A stretch of 64,000 bases of DNA, from assembly GCF_024734385.1 (NCBI RefSeq), contig NZ_JANHAP010000016.1:1-64000 (forward strand). The letters are read 5' to 3'. The stretch comes from Dasania sp. GY-MA-18. GTDB lineage: Bacteria; Pseudomonadota; Gammaproteobacteria; Pseudomonadales; Dasaniaceae. The position numbers and the translations under genes were made by a program. The notes under the pieces were generated by a model, which did not search any database, was not told the DNA's origin, and saw only the letters and a list, made by a program, of their open reading frames with translations. Shown here piece by piece: positions 25,501-33,244 of this stretch. How positions within the stretch are numbered: the stretch's first letter is position 1; every line of letters begins with the position of its first letter.

Positions 25501-26085
25501 ATGAATAAACCCTCAGTAGAAAGCTTAATAGAGCGAGCCACTGCGTTATTAACGCTAACCCGCCAACTTAATTACAGTAAAATACTGGCTCACGACAGTG
25601 CGGAAGTTAAAAAGCTGCACACTTTTTTAGACCGTTTAAAAAATTCTGCGCCGGGCGAGGCTGGCGCTGTTGAGTTGCATAACAGTACAGCCCAGCCTAA
25701 GCCTGATGAGGCAATGGCTGCGCCGCAAAGTGATCAAGACCAGGCTGGGCGCCAAATGGCTATCCTAGAGCAGCTGGCACTAGAGGGGTTTGCCGATAGG
25801 TTGGGGCGGGTTTATAACAGCCGTTCTGAGCAGCGCTCTATGGAGTTTCGCAAGGTTCCCCACCGCAAAAACTTACCTGAGTTCGATATGATCGTGTCGG
25901 CGGATTATGCGCCAGGCGCGGGGGTGCATGGCATTATTATCACCCAGCATCATGTGATGTCGGTGTATTTGGCATCCCCAGAAGAGCAAAATGAGTGGGA
26001 GATTTTAAAGCGCCGCCCCTATGACACCATGGCGGAAATGGGTGAATACGTAACCCTATTGGCGGCAGGCTTTGATTTACCCTAG
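25501..26085 (+). CDS. Conserved-looking hypothetical cytoplasmic protein
   Basis: At 194 residues it has no signal peptide or membrane segment. The N-terminal third is helical (ERATALLTLTRQLNYSKILA), followed by a variable P/D/Q-rich linker and a C-terminal globular part (GRVYNSRSEQRSMEFRKVPHRK, DMIVSADYAPGAG, QHHVMSVYLASPEEQNEWEI). I do not recognise the family. It has an ATG start and is flanked by the porin promoter and queD in the opposite orientation. Codon use looks like its neighbours. Confidence 0.7.
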   Translation: MNKPSVESLIERATALLTLTRQLNYSKILAHDSAEVKKLHTFLDRLKNSAPGEAGAVELHNSTAQPKPDEAMAAPQSDQDQAGRQMAILEQLALEGFADRLGRVYNSRSEQRSMEFRKVPHRKNLPEFDMIVSADYAPGAGVHGIIITQHHVMSVYLASPEEQNEWEILKRRPYDTMAEMGEYVTLLAAGFDLP

Positions 26086-26339
26086 TTTATCCACAGTATC
26101 TGTGGATAAAACTGTGAGCAACTTGTTTGCTTAACGCTGGCGGCCCTATGGCGCCTATACATTGAAATGTTGCTGTTTTTTTGCACTTGTAGTCTTTTTC
26201 TTTAAAAATCAATAATTTAAAAGTTTTAGTTAAAGCGCATCATTATCATTTGCCTATTTTATCCCCAGCTCGCCAGCAGGCTTTTGCGGTGTGAGTAAAG
26301 TTTTTGGCGGGCTTGGGGGCAACGCTGGTGTAATGGGTG

Positions 26340-26696
26340 TTATTGGCCCCTGTATATGCAGCCGCTGGTGCAGGTTTCCTTGATGTAAACCTGGCTTAAA
26401 ATGGGCAGGCTGGGCTTGAGTTTATTCCATATCCATTTAGCTAGCACTTCACTGGTAGGATTTTCTAGGCCTTCTATATCATTGAGGTAATTATGGTCTA
26501 GCTGCTCATAGAGCGGTTTGAAATGCTGTTTGAGCTCAGCAAAGTCCATCACCCAGCCTGTGTGGGGGTCTATTTCATCCTCCACATAAATTCTTACCAT
26601 AAAAGAGTGGCCGTGCAGGCGCCCGCATTTGTGGCCCTCTTCTACATGGGGCAGTAGGTGGGCGGCTTCAAAAGTAAATTCTTTGTAGATTTCCAT
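26340..26696 (-). CDS. queD: 6-carboxy-5,6,7,8-tetrahydropterin synthase (QueD/PTPS family)
   Basis: The 118-residue protein has the zinc ligands H13, H28 and H30 ([15 protein letters not shown]) and catalytic C24 in KCGRLHGHS, plus MDFAELK and LDHNYLND. QueD converts dihydroneopterin triphosphate to carboxytetrahydropterin, the second step of queuosine biosynthesis. The ATG at 26696 matches family N-termini; an upstream in-frame start would add 40 unrelated residues. No other que gene is nearby. The 250 bases downstream of its stop hold no gene. Confidence 0.93.
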   Translation of the reverse strand: MEIYKEFTFEAAHLLPHVEEGHKCGRLHGHSFMVRIYVEDEIDPHTGWVMDFAELKQHFKPLYEQLDHNYLNDIEGLENPTSEVLAKWIWNKLKPSLPILSQVYIKETCTSGCIYRGQ

Positions 26697-26902
26697 AGGT
26701 ATAAAACTATCTAAGTGTGAATGCGGCGTCATGATAAAGGCCAGGCTAATGACTGTATATCGATTTTTAAAATCCTGATAGGGCTGAGTCCAGGCGCCTG
26801 TATAAAGGCTGTGCAAAGCGTTGCTTTATCCACCAGTTTTTGTATGTAAAACAAGCGATTAGCCTGATTTTGGAAAAAAATAAAAAAAATCCTAATCCGC
26901 GT

Positions 26903-26930
26903 TTGACAAGCAAAGTGTTTACTGTAGAAT
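26903..26930 (+). promoter_or_regulatory. Strong promoter of the tRNA-Val/tRNA-Asp unit
   Basis: A consensus TTGACA (26903-26908), a 16-base spacer and TAGAAT (26925-26930) are followed by a GC-rich discriminator GCGCC, as expected for a stringently controlled tRNA promoter. The tRNA begins 21 bases further on. A partial, degenerated copy of its downstream half lies before the second tRNA-Val at about 27195-27222. Confidence 0.8.
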
Positions 26931-26951
26931 GCGCCCCACGTTCGAAGCAGG

Positions 26952-27027
26952 GGGTGATTAGCTCAGCTGGGAGAGCATCGCCCTTACAAGGCGAGGGTCG
27001 GCGGTTCGATCCCGTCATCACCCACCA
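26952..27027 (+). tRNA. tRNA-Val (anticodon TAC), copy 1
   Basis: The acceptor GGGTGAT pairs with ATCACCC, the anticodon stem CGCC has loop CTTACAA (TAC), the T-loop is TTCGATC, and CCA is encoded. It is identical to the copy at 27223-27298. TTCGAA-containing sequence flanks both ends. Confidence 0.96.
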
Positions 27028-27049
27028 ATTCGAATGTAATGATTGTTCA

Positions 27050-27126
27050 GGACCGGTAGTTCAGCTGGTTAGAATGCCGGCCTGTCACGCCGGAGGTCGC
27101 GGGTTCGAGTCCCGTCCGGTCCGCCA
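27050..27126 (+). tRNA. tRNA-Asp (anticodon GTC)
   Basis: The acceptor GGACCGG pairs with CCGGTCC, the D-arm is GTTC, the anticodon arm CCGGC/GCCGG has loop CTGTCAC (GTC), the T-loop is TTCGAGT, the discriminator is G and CCA is encoded. It lies 22 bases after tRNA-Val copy 1 in the same transcript. Confidence 0.96.
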
Positions 27127-27142
27127 ACAAGCAATCATAAAG

Positions 27143-27167
27143 AGCCACCTGAGCGGTGGTTTTTTTA
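27143..27167 (+). terminator. Terminator after tRNA-Asp
   Basis: CCACC (27145-27149) pairs with GGTGG (27155-27159), followed by seven or more T. It separates the first tRNA pair from the duplicated tRNA-Val. Confidence 0.8.
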
Positions 27168-27222
27168 TGTCTGTTGGAAAACAGTAAATTGTTACTGTGT
27201 AGTACGCCCGTATTCGAAGCAG

Positions 27223-27298
27223 GGGTGATTAGCTCAGCTGGGAGAGCATCGCCCTTACAAGGCGAGGGTCGGCGGTTCGATCCCGTCATCACCCACCA
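27223..27298 (+). tRNA. tRNA-Val (anticodon TAC), copy 2
   Basis: Identical in sequence to the tRNA at 26952-27027, offset by 271 bases. TATTCGAA just before it and TTCGAATA just after it form a perfect 8-base inverted repeat. The upstream promoter copy is degenerate, so expression may depend on read-through or a weaker -10. Confidence 0.96.
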
Positions 27299-27339
27299 TT
27301 CGAATAATAGATTACTGGCCGCTAGCAACAATCAAAAAG

Positions 27340-27364
27340 AACCACCTGCGAGGTGGTTTTTTTA
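27340..27364 (+). terminator. Terminator after tRNA-Val copy 2
   Basis: AACCACCT-GCG-AGGTGGTT followed by a T-run. It is similar to, but not the same as, the terminator at 27143-27167, consistent with duplication of the whole unit followed by drift. Confidence 0.85.
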
Positions 27365-27434
27365 TGCCTGAAGAAAAGCCCATAGCTGCTTTCCTGTTTC
27401 TGATTGCTTTGGCGCTCTGCCTAGCTATTAATGC

Positions 27435-27454
27435 TAAGCCCTTGGGGCTTATTT
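27435..27454 (+). terminator. Small hairpin in the gap before the coiled-coil gene
   Basis: TAAGCCC (27435-27441) pairs with GGGCTTA (27445-27451), followed by TTT. The loop is only three bases and the T-run short, so it is a weak terminator at best. The rest of 27365-27597 shows no gene. Confidence 0.35.
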
Positions 27455-27597
27455 GATTAATCTGTTCAACAAGTCACAGTAAATCCCGCTATGCTCATTA
27501 AACTAAGCGAATATGGCTAGGCGAGCAGCGTAATATGCCGTTATGATTGCCACTTAATAACAGGGCTACTATTACGGATGAGTAGGCGAGATAGGGT

Positions 27598-28935
27598 ATG
27601 ACGACAGAAGCAATAATTTTCTTTGCGGATAATCACGTGATTAAGGAGATGTTATACCCAGAGTTTGAAGCGATACTCGACAGGGTGGTGGGTATTTCTG
27701 AGTTTGCCGGTCAAAAGGTGACGGCTGTTTACCTGTGCATCAATGCCCAGTTACAGCCTACCGCGGCGGTATTTTTTAATCTCAGCTTTGATGCCAAAGG
27801 CAATGCTGATGACCGCTGGAATATACCCTTGCAGCATTTGGCCGAGAAGGGTGGCCGTGGCCCAGACTTGGGCGCGGGGCCTATCAAATTATCCTGCCGC
27901 AGCCAGTGTGCGGTATCTTGGCATCAGCGTGAGCTATGGGACCCGGTTACCGATAGCAAGCCTACCACTTTTGAAAAAATCACTGCCTTATTAAAACGCA
28001 ATCGCCTAGGGTTAACGGTGCTGGCACCAGAGCCTGAGACGGCTAGCAATATTCCGGTTTTATCTGAGCAGTTAAGCGCTAAGCCAGCGCTTAATGAGGA
28101 GCTAGTGCGCAAGCAGTTGCAGACAGAGTTTAAGCAGCGCCAAGCGGCACTGTTAGATGAGCAAAAGTTGCGTATAGCCACACTCAAATCCGAGGCCAGG
28201 GAGCATGTAGAAAAGCTGCATAGGCATTACCGCGCCGAGGCTCAGGCCCTATCGATTAAGCTTAGCGAGGCAGTACAGGCTTTAGAAAACGAAAAAACTA
28301 CCAGTCGTCGCTACAAGGAGACGCTAGAGGCGCAGGCCCTTAGCCGGCACCAAGAGCGCGAGCAGTTTCAGCAAAGTATTGCGGCCGCTAAGGATGTAGA
28401 GTCTCAGCAGGTGGCAGCCCTGGAGCAAAAATTTGGCGAAGAGTTGCGCGCAACCGTAGACACTGCCACGGTAGAGTTAAAAGAGATGCTGGAGATGCGC
28501 GAAGTAGAGCTGTTTTACCGTGAGGAGCAGCTTAGCAACTTGCGAGAAGAAATCTCTCAGCTGCGCACCGAAAAGCAGGCCTTGCTCAGTGATGGTGGCG
28601 ATAAGCTGCTGTCGCGCTTGGCGCAGGCTGGCATTACCTTTGTGGCCTATCAGCCCGGCCTGGATCACCTGTCCGTACCGCAGCCTGAATTATTTGCCTA
28701 TCTAGAATCCCCCACCGCCTATGTGGCCGAGCGCTACGGGGTGGATCAATCCTTATACGAGCAATGGCTGGCTCATTATCAGCTGCCGGTGTGCCGCCAT
28801 GCAGTGGGGGACTCGGTATGCGGCGAGCCCATAGCGAAAGTAGAGCGCCCTGCGGATTTCATTCCCAATGACAGTGATCGCTGCTCGCAGCATGACTTTG
28901 CGGCCCTGCAGGTCGATAGCCAAGAGCAGGCTTAA
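27598..28935 (+). CDS. Uncharacterised coiled-coil protein with Cys/His-rich C-terminus
   Basis: The 445-residue cytoplasmic protein has three parts. Residues 1-145 form a globular N-terminal domain (ITALLKRNRLGLTV near its end). About 165-345 is a long charged coiled coil rich in E, K, Q and R (LDEQKLRIATLKSEAREHVE, REEQLSNLREEISQLRTEK). The C-terminal domain has CRHAVGDSVCGEP and DRCSQHDF, spacing that could bind one zinc ion. It lies seven bases before a PLP-enzyme gene on the same strand and is likely co-transcribed with it. I recall no function; structural, DNA-binding or partition-like roles are guesses. Confidence 0.75.
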   Translation: MTTEAIIFFADNHVIKEMLYPEFEAILDRVVGISEFAGQKVTAVYLCINAQLQPTAAVFFNLSFDAKGNADDRWNIPLQHLAEKGGRGPDLGAGPIKLSCRSQCAVSWHQRELWDPVTDSKPTTFEKITALLKRNRLGLTVLAPEPETASNIPVLSEQLSAKPALNEELVRKQLQTEFKQRQAALLDEQKLRIATLKSEAREHVEKLHRHYRAEAQALSIKLSEAVQALENEKTTSRRYKETLEAQALSRHQEREQFQQSIAAAKDVESQQVAALEQKFGEELRATVDTATVELKEMLEMREVELFYREEQLSNLREEISQLRTEKQALLSDGGDKLLSRLAQAGITFVAYQPGLDHLSVPQPELFAYLESPTAYVAERYGVDQSLYEQWLAHYQLPVCRHAVGDSVCGEPIAKVERPADFIPNDSDRCSQHDFAALQVDSQEQA

Positions 28936-28941
28936 ATTACT

Positions 28942-29871
28942 ATGTTAAGCCCCACGCAGCCCTATGCTGCCGTTGAAGCTATCAGCTATGAGCCTTGGTT
29001 GGCGAAACAGGTGGTCGTGTCGGTATTGCGTTTAGACCAATTCTTCCCGCAGCTCTCGGGCAATAAATACTTCAAGCTTAAACATAACCTCAGCCATGCG
29101 CAGGCCCAAGGCTATAGCCGGGTGATTAGCTTTGGTGGTGCCTACTCTAACCATATACATGCGCTGGCTTATGCCGCCCAACAATACGGCATGCAGGCGC
29201 TGGGGATAATTCGCGGCGATCATGGCTATGCCGCTAATCCCACCCTCAGTGATGCGCAAGCTTGGGGCATGCAGCTGCAGTTTGTTAGCCGCAGCGAGTA
29301 TAAGCGCCGTGCTGAGCCTGAATATGTGCGCAGCCTGCAACAGCAATACCCCGATGCCTGGGTTATTCCTGAGGGGGGTAGTAATGCCCTGGCGGTACAG
29401 GGCTGTGCAGAGATAGCCGAGCATATACGGCAGGGTTTGGGTGATAATTTCGATACCGTGTTGTTGCCCTGTGGTACCGGTGCCACCCTCGCAGGCGTGG
29501 CCATGGGTTTACCCCCTAGTAAACAGGTATTGGGGGTGGCGGTGCTAAAGGGCGAAGGTTACTTAGAGGCCGAAGTGCAGCGATATTTGGCACAGGTTGC
29601 TAATAACAGCCATGCTAAGTGGCAAATATGCCATGACTATCACGGCGGTGGCTACGCGAAGTGTGATGTAGCTTTGGCGCGTTTTATTAACAATTTCCCC
29701 ATCGCTTTGGAGCCTGTTTATAGCGGCAAATTATTTTTTGCCCTAGATGCTATGATTAACTCAGCGGCCATAGCGCCGGGCAGTCGTATAGTGCTAATCC
29801 ACACGGGGGGCATGCAGGGCTTAAGGGGTATGCAGGCGATAATGGATAAGCGTTTGGCGGCGGCAGATTAA
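28942..29871 (+). CDS. D-cysteine desulfhydrase / ACC deaminase family PLP enzyme
   Basis: The 309-residue fold-type II PLP enzyme has the PLP lysine in SGNKYFKLKHNL, then FGGAYSNHIHALA and PEGGSNALAVQGCAEIA, with TGATLAGVAMGL holding the phosphate. Family members release ammonia from D-cysteine or 1-aminocyclopropane-1-carboxylate. True ACC deaminases need particular residues that I cannot verify here, so D-cysteine desulfhydrase-like activity is more likely. It starts seven bases after the coiled-coil gene, suggesting one operon. Confidence 0.85.
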   Translation: MLSPTQPYAAVEAISYEPWLAKQVVVSVLRLDQFFPQLSGNKYFKLKHNLSHAQAQGYSRVISFGGAYSNHIHALAYAAQQYGMQALGIIRGDHGYAANPTLSDAQAWGMQLQFVSRSEYKRRAEPEYVRSLQQQYPDAWVIPEGGSNALAVQGCAEIAEHIRQGLGDNFDTVLLPCGTGATLAGVAMGLPPSKQVLGVAVLKGEGYLEAEVQRYLAQVANNSHAKWQICHDYHGGGYAKCDVALARFINNFPIALEPVYSGKLFFALDAMINSAAIAPGSRIVLIHTGGMQGLRGMQAIMDKRLAAAD

Positions 29872-29941
29872 TAATGATTTGCTATGCTGTGGGCAGTATG
29901 CTCATGCACTGCGTTAGCGTAAAAAGAGACAATAATAAGCT

Positions 29942-30988
29942 ATGAATAAGACTGAACATTTCGATAAGCGTTATTTAAACACCCTGGTGCCGGTAAATGC
30001 CTTAACGCTGGATCATTTAGATGCCTTGCTGCGTGAGTGCTCCATAGAGGTGGTCTGTAAAGGGCAGGTTTTATTCTCTGAGGGGGATTACGATAATAAT
30101 CATGTTTACTTATTGAGTGGTTCAGTAGGTATTTGGGCGGGCCAAGACAAGCTGCGGGTGCTCAATGCTAACGAGCCTGAATGCCGCTTTCCCTTGCTGC
30201 ATTATCAACCGCGCCGCGAAACTGTGTTGGCCGAGCAGGATTGCCATATTATCCGTTTTAATAATGACCGCTTAGACGGCATGGTCGCTTGGGATCAAGC
30301 CTGCCGATATATTGCCTTAAGCGTTTCCTCCGACCGCTCGCTGGATGAAGATGCGCAGTGGATGACGACCCTATTAAAATCCAATTTATTTTATAAAGTG
30401 CCGCCCATGAATATAGGGCAAATCCTTAACAAGTTTGAGCCCTGTTATTTTTCTGCCGGCGATACGGTTATACGCCAAGGGGAGGTGGGGGATTGCTGCT
30501 ATGTAATCAAGGAGGGCCTGGTTAAGGTGATGCAGTCCACCGATGGCAAGCAGGCACCGCAGTTGGTTAATGAGCTGGGCGAGGGTTTGTGTTTTGGTGA
30601 GGATGCACTGGTTAATGACGCGGTAAGAAATGCCTCCATTATTATGGCGACCAATGGCGTGTTAATGCGCCTAGATAAAAAAGATTTTCACTTATTACTT
30701 AAAATGCCACAGGTGCAGCGCCTAAATTTTAATCAGGCCAAGCTGGAAGAAGCGGCAGTATGGGTGGATGTGCGCAGCCAGGACGAATACGAAAACGGCC
30801 ATATAGAAGGGGCGTTAAATATGCCGCTGGATATTCTTAAGCTAAAGTCTCGTATGCTCAATAAAGCTAAGCTGCATATACTCTACTGCAACAGCGGCCG
30901 GCGCAGTGATGCGGCCGCGCATTTTTTAATGGCCGAAGGGCTTAATGTCGTATCTTTAAGTGGTGGCTTTGAGCACAGCGCCAGTTAG
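29942..30988 (+). CDS. Two cyclic-nucleotide-binding domains fused to a rhodanese domain
   Basis: The 348-residue protein has a first cNMP-like domain (about 20-120; KGQVLFSEGDYDNNHVYLLSG), a second (about 145-245; FSAGDTVIRQGEVGDCCYVIKEG, LCFGEDALVNDAVRNASI) and a rhodanese domain (about 255-345; WVDVRSQDEYENGHIEGALNMP) with active cysteine C316 in YCNSGRRS. There is no DNA-binding helix-turn-helix, so it is not a CRP-type regulator. Nucleotide binding could gate sulfur transfer or protein contact. It precedes nadK by about 100 bases on the same strand. Partner and substrate are unknown. Confidence 0.85.
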   Translation: MNKTEHFDKRYLNTLVPVNALTLDHLDALLRECSIEVVCKGQVLFSEGDYDNNHVYLLSGSVGIWAGQDKLRVLNANEPECRFPLLHYQPRRETVLAEQDCHIIRFNNDRLDGMVAWDQACRYIALSVSSDRSLDEDAQWMTTLLKSNLFYKVPPMNIGQILNKFEPCYFSAGDTVIRQGEVGDCCYVIKEGLVKVMQSTDGKQAPQLVNELGEGLCFGEDALVNDAVRNASIIMATNGVLMRLDKKDFHLLLKMPQVQRLNFNQAKLEEAAVWVDVRSQDEYENGHIEGALNMPLDILKLKSRMLNKAKLHILYCNSGRRSDAAAHFLMAEGLNVVSLSGGFEHSAS

Positions 30989-31088
30989 CGCGTTAATAAT
31001 AAATATTGGCCCGCAAGGGTAGTGATGGTGCTTGGGGCATTGTTTTTATACAATGTTCGCCCATTATCATATTGGCGTTATCACTGTT

Positions 31089-31967
31089 ATGCATCATTTT
31101 CAAAATATAGGCATTACCGGTAGAGACGGCGAAGGCGTGCCCGAGTCCTTAGCTGTGCTAGTCAATTTTTTAGTTAGCTGTGAATTGACGGTGATACTGT
31201 CCGAACAGATTGCCAATTTATTTGCCAATAAAAATTTAACCATCAGTAGCAATGAAGAGTTGGGCGAGAGCTGCGATTTAATTATTGTGGTGGGCGGCGA
31301 TGGCAGTTTATTAGGTGCTGCACGCATGCTGGCCAAGTATGGCGTGCCGGTCTTGGGTGTTAACCGCGGCCGTTTGGGCTTTTTAACCGATGTTAAACCC
31401 GATGAAATAGAGGCCTCAGTGGCTGCCGTATTGGCTGGCAATTACAGTGTAGAAAAGCGCTTTTTGTTAGATGTGGTGGTTATGCGCGATGGCTTGGTTA
31501 TGGGCCAGGGTGATGCCCTAAATGATGTGGTGGTTAACTCGGGTACCTCGGCGCGGATGATAGAGTTTGATTTATCCATAGAGGGCGACTTTGTGTATAA
31601 CCAGCGCTCGGATGGTGTCATTGTGTGTACGCCCACCGGCTCAACGGCTTATTCATTGTCTGGCGGTGGCCCTATTATGCACCCCAGTTTAGATGCCATA
31701 GGCATAGTGCCTATGTTTCCCCACACCTTAAGCAGCCGCCCCATAGTGGTAGATGGCAATAGTGAAATTAAAATCAGCATACACAGTAATAATCAAATTC
31801 ACCCACCCGTGACTTGTGACGGCCAAGTGACACTAACCGCCAGCCCTGGCGATACTGTACATATACGCAAAAAACCCCATAAATTAATTTTGATACACCC
31901 CCCTGGCCACAGCTTCTATGCCTCTTGCCGAGGCAAGTTAGGCTGGAGTACTCGCCTGGGCGATTAG
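31089..31967 (+). CDS. nadK: NAD kinase
   Basis: The 292-residue enzyme phosphorylates NAD to NADP with ATP. GGDGSLLGAAR (69-79) holds the NAD kinase GGDG motif, with GRLGFLTD, NDVVVNSG, TPTGSTAYSLSGGGPI and LIHPPGHSF downstream, all in the order of E. coli NadK. The ATG at 31089 is preferred because the family starts MxxHFxxIGI; an upstream GTG/ATG would add 19 residues with no similarity. It is followed closely by a rhomboid protease gene. Confidence 0.97.
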   Translation: MHHFQNIGITGRDGEGVPESLAVLVNFLVSCELTVILSEQIANLFANKNLTISSNEELGESCDLIIVVGGDGSLLGAARMLAKYGVPVLGVNRGRLGFLTDVKPDEIEASVAAVLAGNYSVEKRFLLDVVVMRDGLVMGQGDALNDVVVNSGTSARMIEFDLSIEGDFVYNQRSDGVIVCTPTGSTAYSLSGGGPIMHPSLDAIGIVPMFPHTLSSRPIVVDGNSEIKISIHSNNQIHPPVTCDGQVTLTASPGDTVHIRKKPHKLILIHPPGHSFYASCRGKLGWSTRLGD

Positions 31968-31991
31968 CGCAGGTGTTGGCTAGGGGTATTT

Positions 31992-32849
31992 ATGGCGGAG
32001 TATAAGGCAGTAGAGGCAGAGCTCGGTGAGGATTTAACGGAGTTTAGCCGCCTGTTATGGCAGCATAAACTGCGGCATAGAATTTTAGTGCAGGGTCACA
32101 AGCAGTATTTGTTGGTTGCCAATGCTGAGGATGCCAAGCAGGTAGCGCAGGCCTATCAGTCTATGCAGCAAGGTCAGCTGCAGTGGTCGGAGCCTGTGGT
32201 GCCGGCACCTCAGGCGCCAAGGCCGCCACTATGGCGCTATTTTTATCATCTGCCCGTTACGCTTATAGCCATAGCACTTAGCGTGTTGGGTTACCTGTTA
32301 GTGCGCTTTGATACTCAGCTAGGGCTGGCGGCGCAGTTTACTTTTTTTGCCATTGTTCGCGATGGCGCGGCCTATAGTTTTACCTTGCCTAAGGATCAGT
32401 TGTGGCGCTTGTTGACCCCTATGTTTTTGCACTTCTCCTTACTGCATATCGTTTTTAATATGCTGTGGCTGTGGGATCTAGGGCGCAGGGTTGAGATGAT
32501 TCAGGGCAGTATCAAGCTGCTGGGTTTAATTGTGTTGGTGGCCATGGGCTCAAACCTGGCGCAGGCCATGGTGGCGGGGGCTGCAATATTTGGCGGCATG
32601 TCGGGGGTGATTTATGGTTTGCTGGGTTATGGCTGGCTGTGGAGTGTGCTGGTCCCCCATAAAAGCATGCATATACCCCATGCGATTGTGGTTTTTATGC
32701 TGTTGTGGCTGGTGTTGTGCTTAATGGGCTTTACTCGCCTGCTGGGCTTGGGGGATGTGGCCAATGCCGCCCATGTGGGTGGGTTGCTAATAGGTTTGTT
32801 AATAGGCGCAGCGGCCGCCTTAATAGAGCGCTTTAGTAACAAGCCATAG
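31992..32849 (+). CDS. Rhomboid family intramembrane serine protease (GlpG-like)
   Basis: The 285-residue protein has a cytoplasmic N-terminal domain (about 1-75) and six membrane segments starting near residue 87. The catalytic dyad is S204 in GGMSGVIYG and H261 in AAHVGG, with the HIVFNM segment (about 152-157) supplying the oxyanion histidine and asparagine. It cleaves membrane proteins within or near the bilayer. It sits 24 bases after nadK and is probably translated from the same message. Substrates are unknown. Confidence 0.93.
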   Translation: MAEYKAVEAELGEDLTEFSRLLWQHKLRHRILVQGHKQYLLVANAEDAKQVAQAYQSMQQGQLQWSEPVVPAPQAPRPPLWRYFYHLPVTLIAIALSVLGYLLVRFDTQLGLAAQFTFFAIVRDGAAYSFTLPKDQLWRLLTPMFLHFSLLHIVFNMLWLWDLGRRVEMIQGSIKLLGLIVLVAMGSNLAQAMVAGAAIFGGMSGVIYGLLGYGWLWSVLVPHKSMHIPHAIVVFMLLWLVLCLMGFTRLLGLGDVANAAHVGGLLIGLLIGAAAALIERFSNKP

Positions 32850-32861
32850 CGGTAGATAGGG

Positions 32862-32870
32862 TGTTATAAT
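32862..32870 (+). promoter_or_regulatory. Extended -10 promoter element before yeaC
   Basis: TG-T-TATAAT (32862-32870) is a perfect extended -10 box with no good -35. It lies 35 bases before the yeaC start codon. Confidence 0.55.
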
Positions 32871-32904
32871 CCCGCGCTGTTATAGATTCAATGTGGTAAT
32901 TCAA

Positions 32905-33186
32905 ATGACCAAGCAAACCATGGGCTACGATGAGCTTATTGCTCAGCTCACGCCCGATGTTTATCAAAATTTTAAACGCGCCATAGAGTTAGGCAAATGG
33001 CCTGATGGCACTATTGTGAGCGATGAGCAAAAAGCCCATTGCATGGCGGCGGTAATCGCTTATGAGCAAAAGCATGTTAGCGCCGAGCAGCGCGTGGGTT
33101 ATATAGACCGGGGCAGTAAGGCCGAGGGTGAGTTGTGCGACGATCAGCCCGACCCTGCAGCTGCAAGCCCGCTTAAGTGGCAATAA
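32905..33186 (+). CDS. YeaC family (DUF1315) protein
   Basis: The 93-residue protein matches the DUF1315 pattern: YDELIAQLTPDVYQNFKRAIELGKWPDG near the start and KAHCMAAVIAYEQKHV. Function is unknown but it is widespread in gammaproteobacteria. I start at the ATG at 32905 (MTKQTMGYD) rather than the GTG four codons upstream. It lies 58 bases before the DUF2797 gene, and the pair is probably co-expressed. Confidence 0.85.
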   Translation: MTKQTMGYDELIAQLTPDVYQNFKRAIELGKWPDGTIVSDEQKAHCMAAVIAYEQKHVSAEQRVGYIDRGSKAEGELCDDQPDPAAASPLKWQ

Positions 33187-33244
33187 GCCCACCCAGATAA
33201 CCACCTGCAATAACAACAATCCGCAAATACACAGGAGAATTCGG

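Noticed and set aside
29032-29424. 130-codon minus-strand frame inside the PLP enzyme gene
   Set aside because: It is a shadow of a well-supported coding frame with no family match.
33128-33244. Longer N-terminus for the DUF2797 protein overlapping yeaC
   Set aside because: The extra 39 residues are low complexity and overlap yeaC. AGGAG before the TTG at 33245 fits better.
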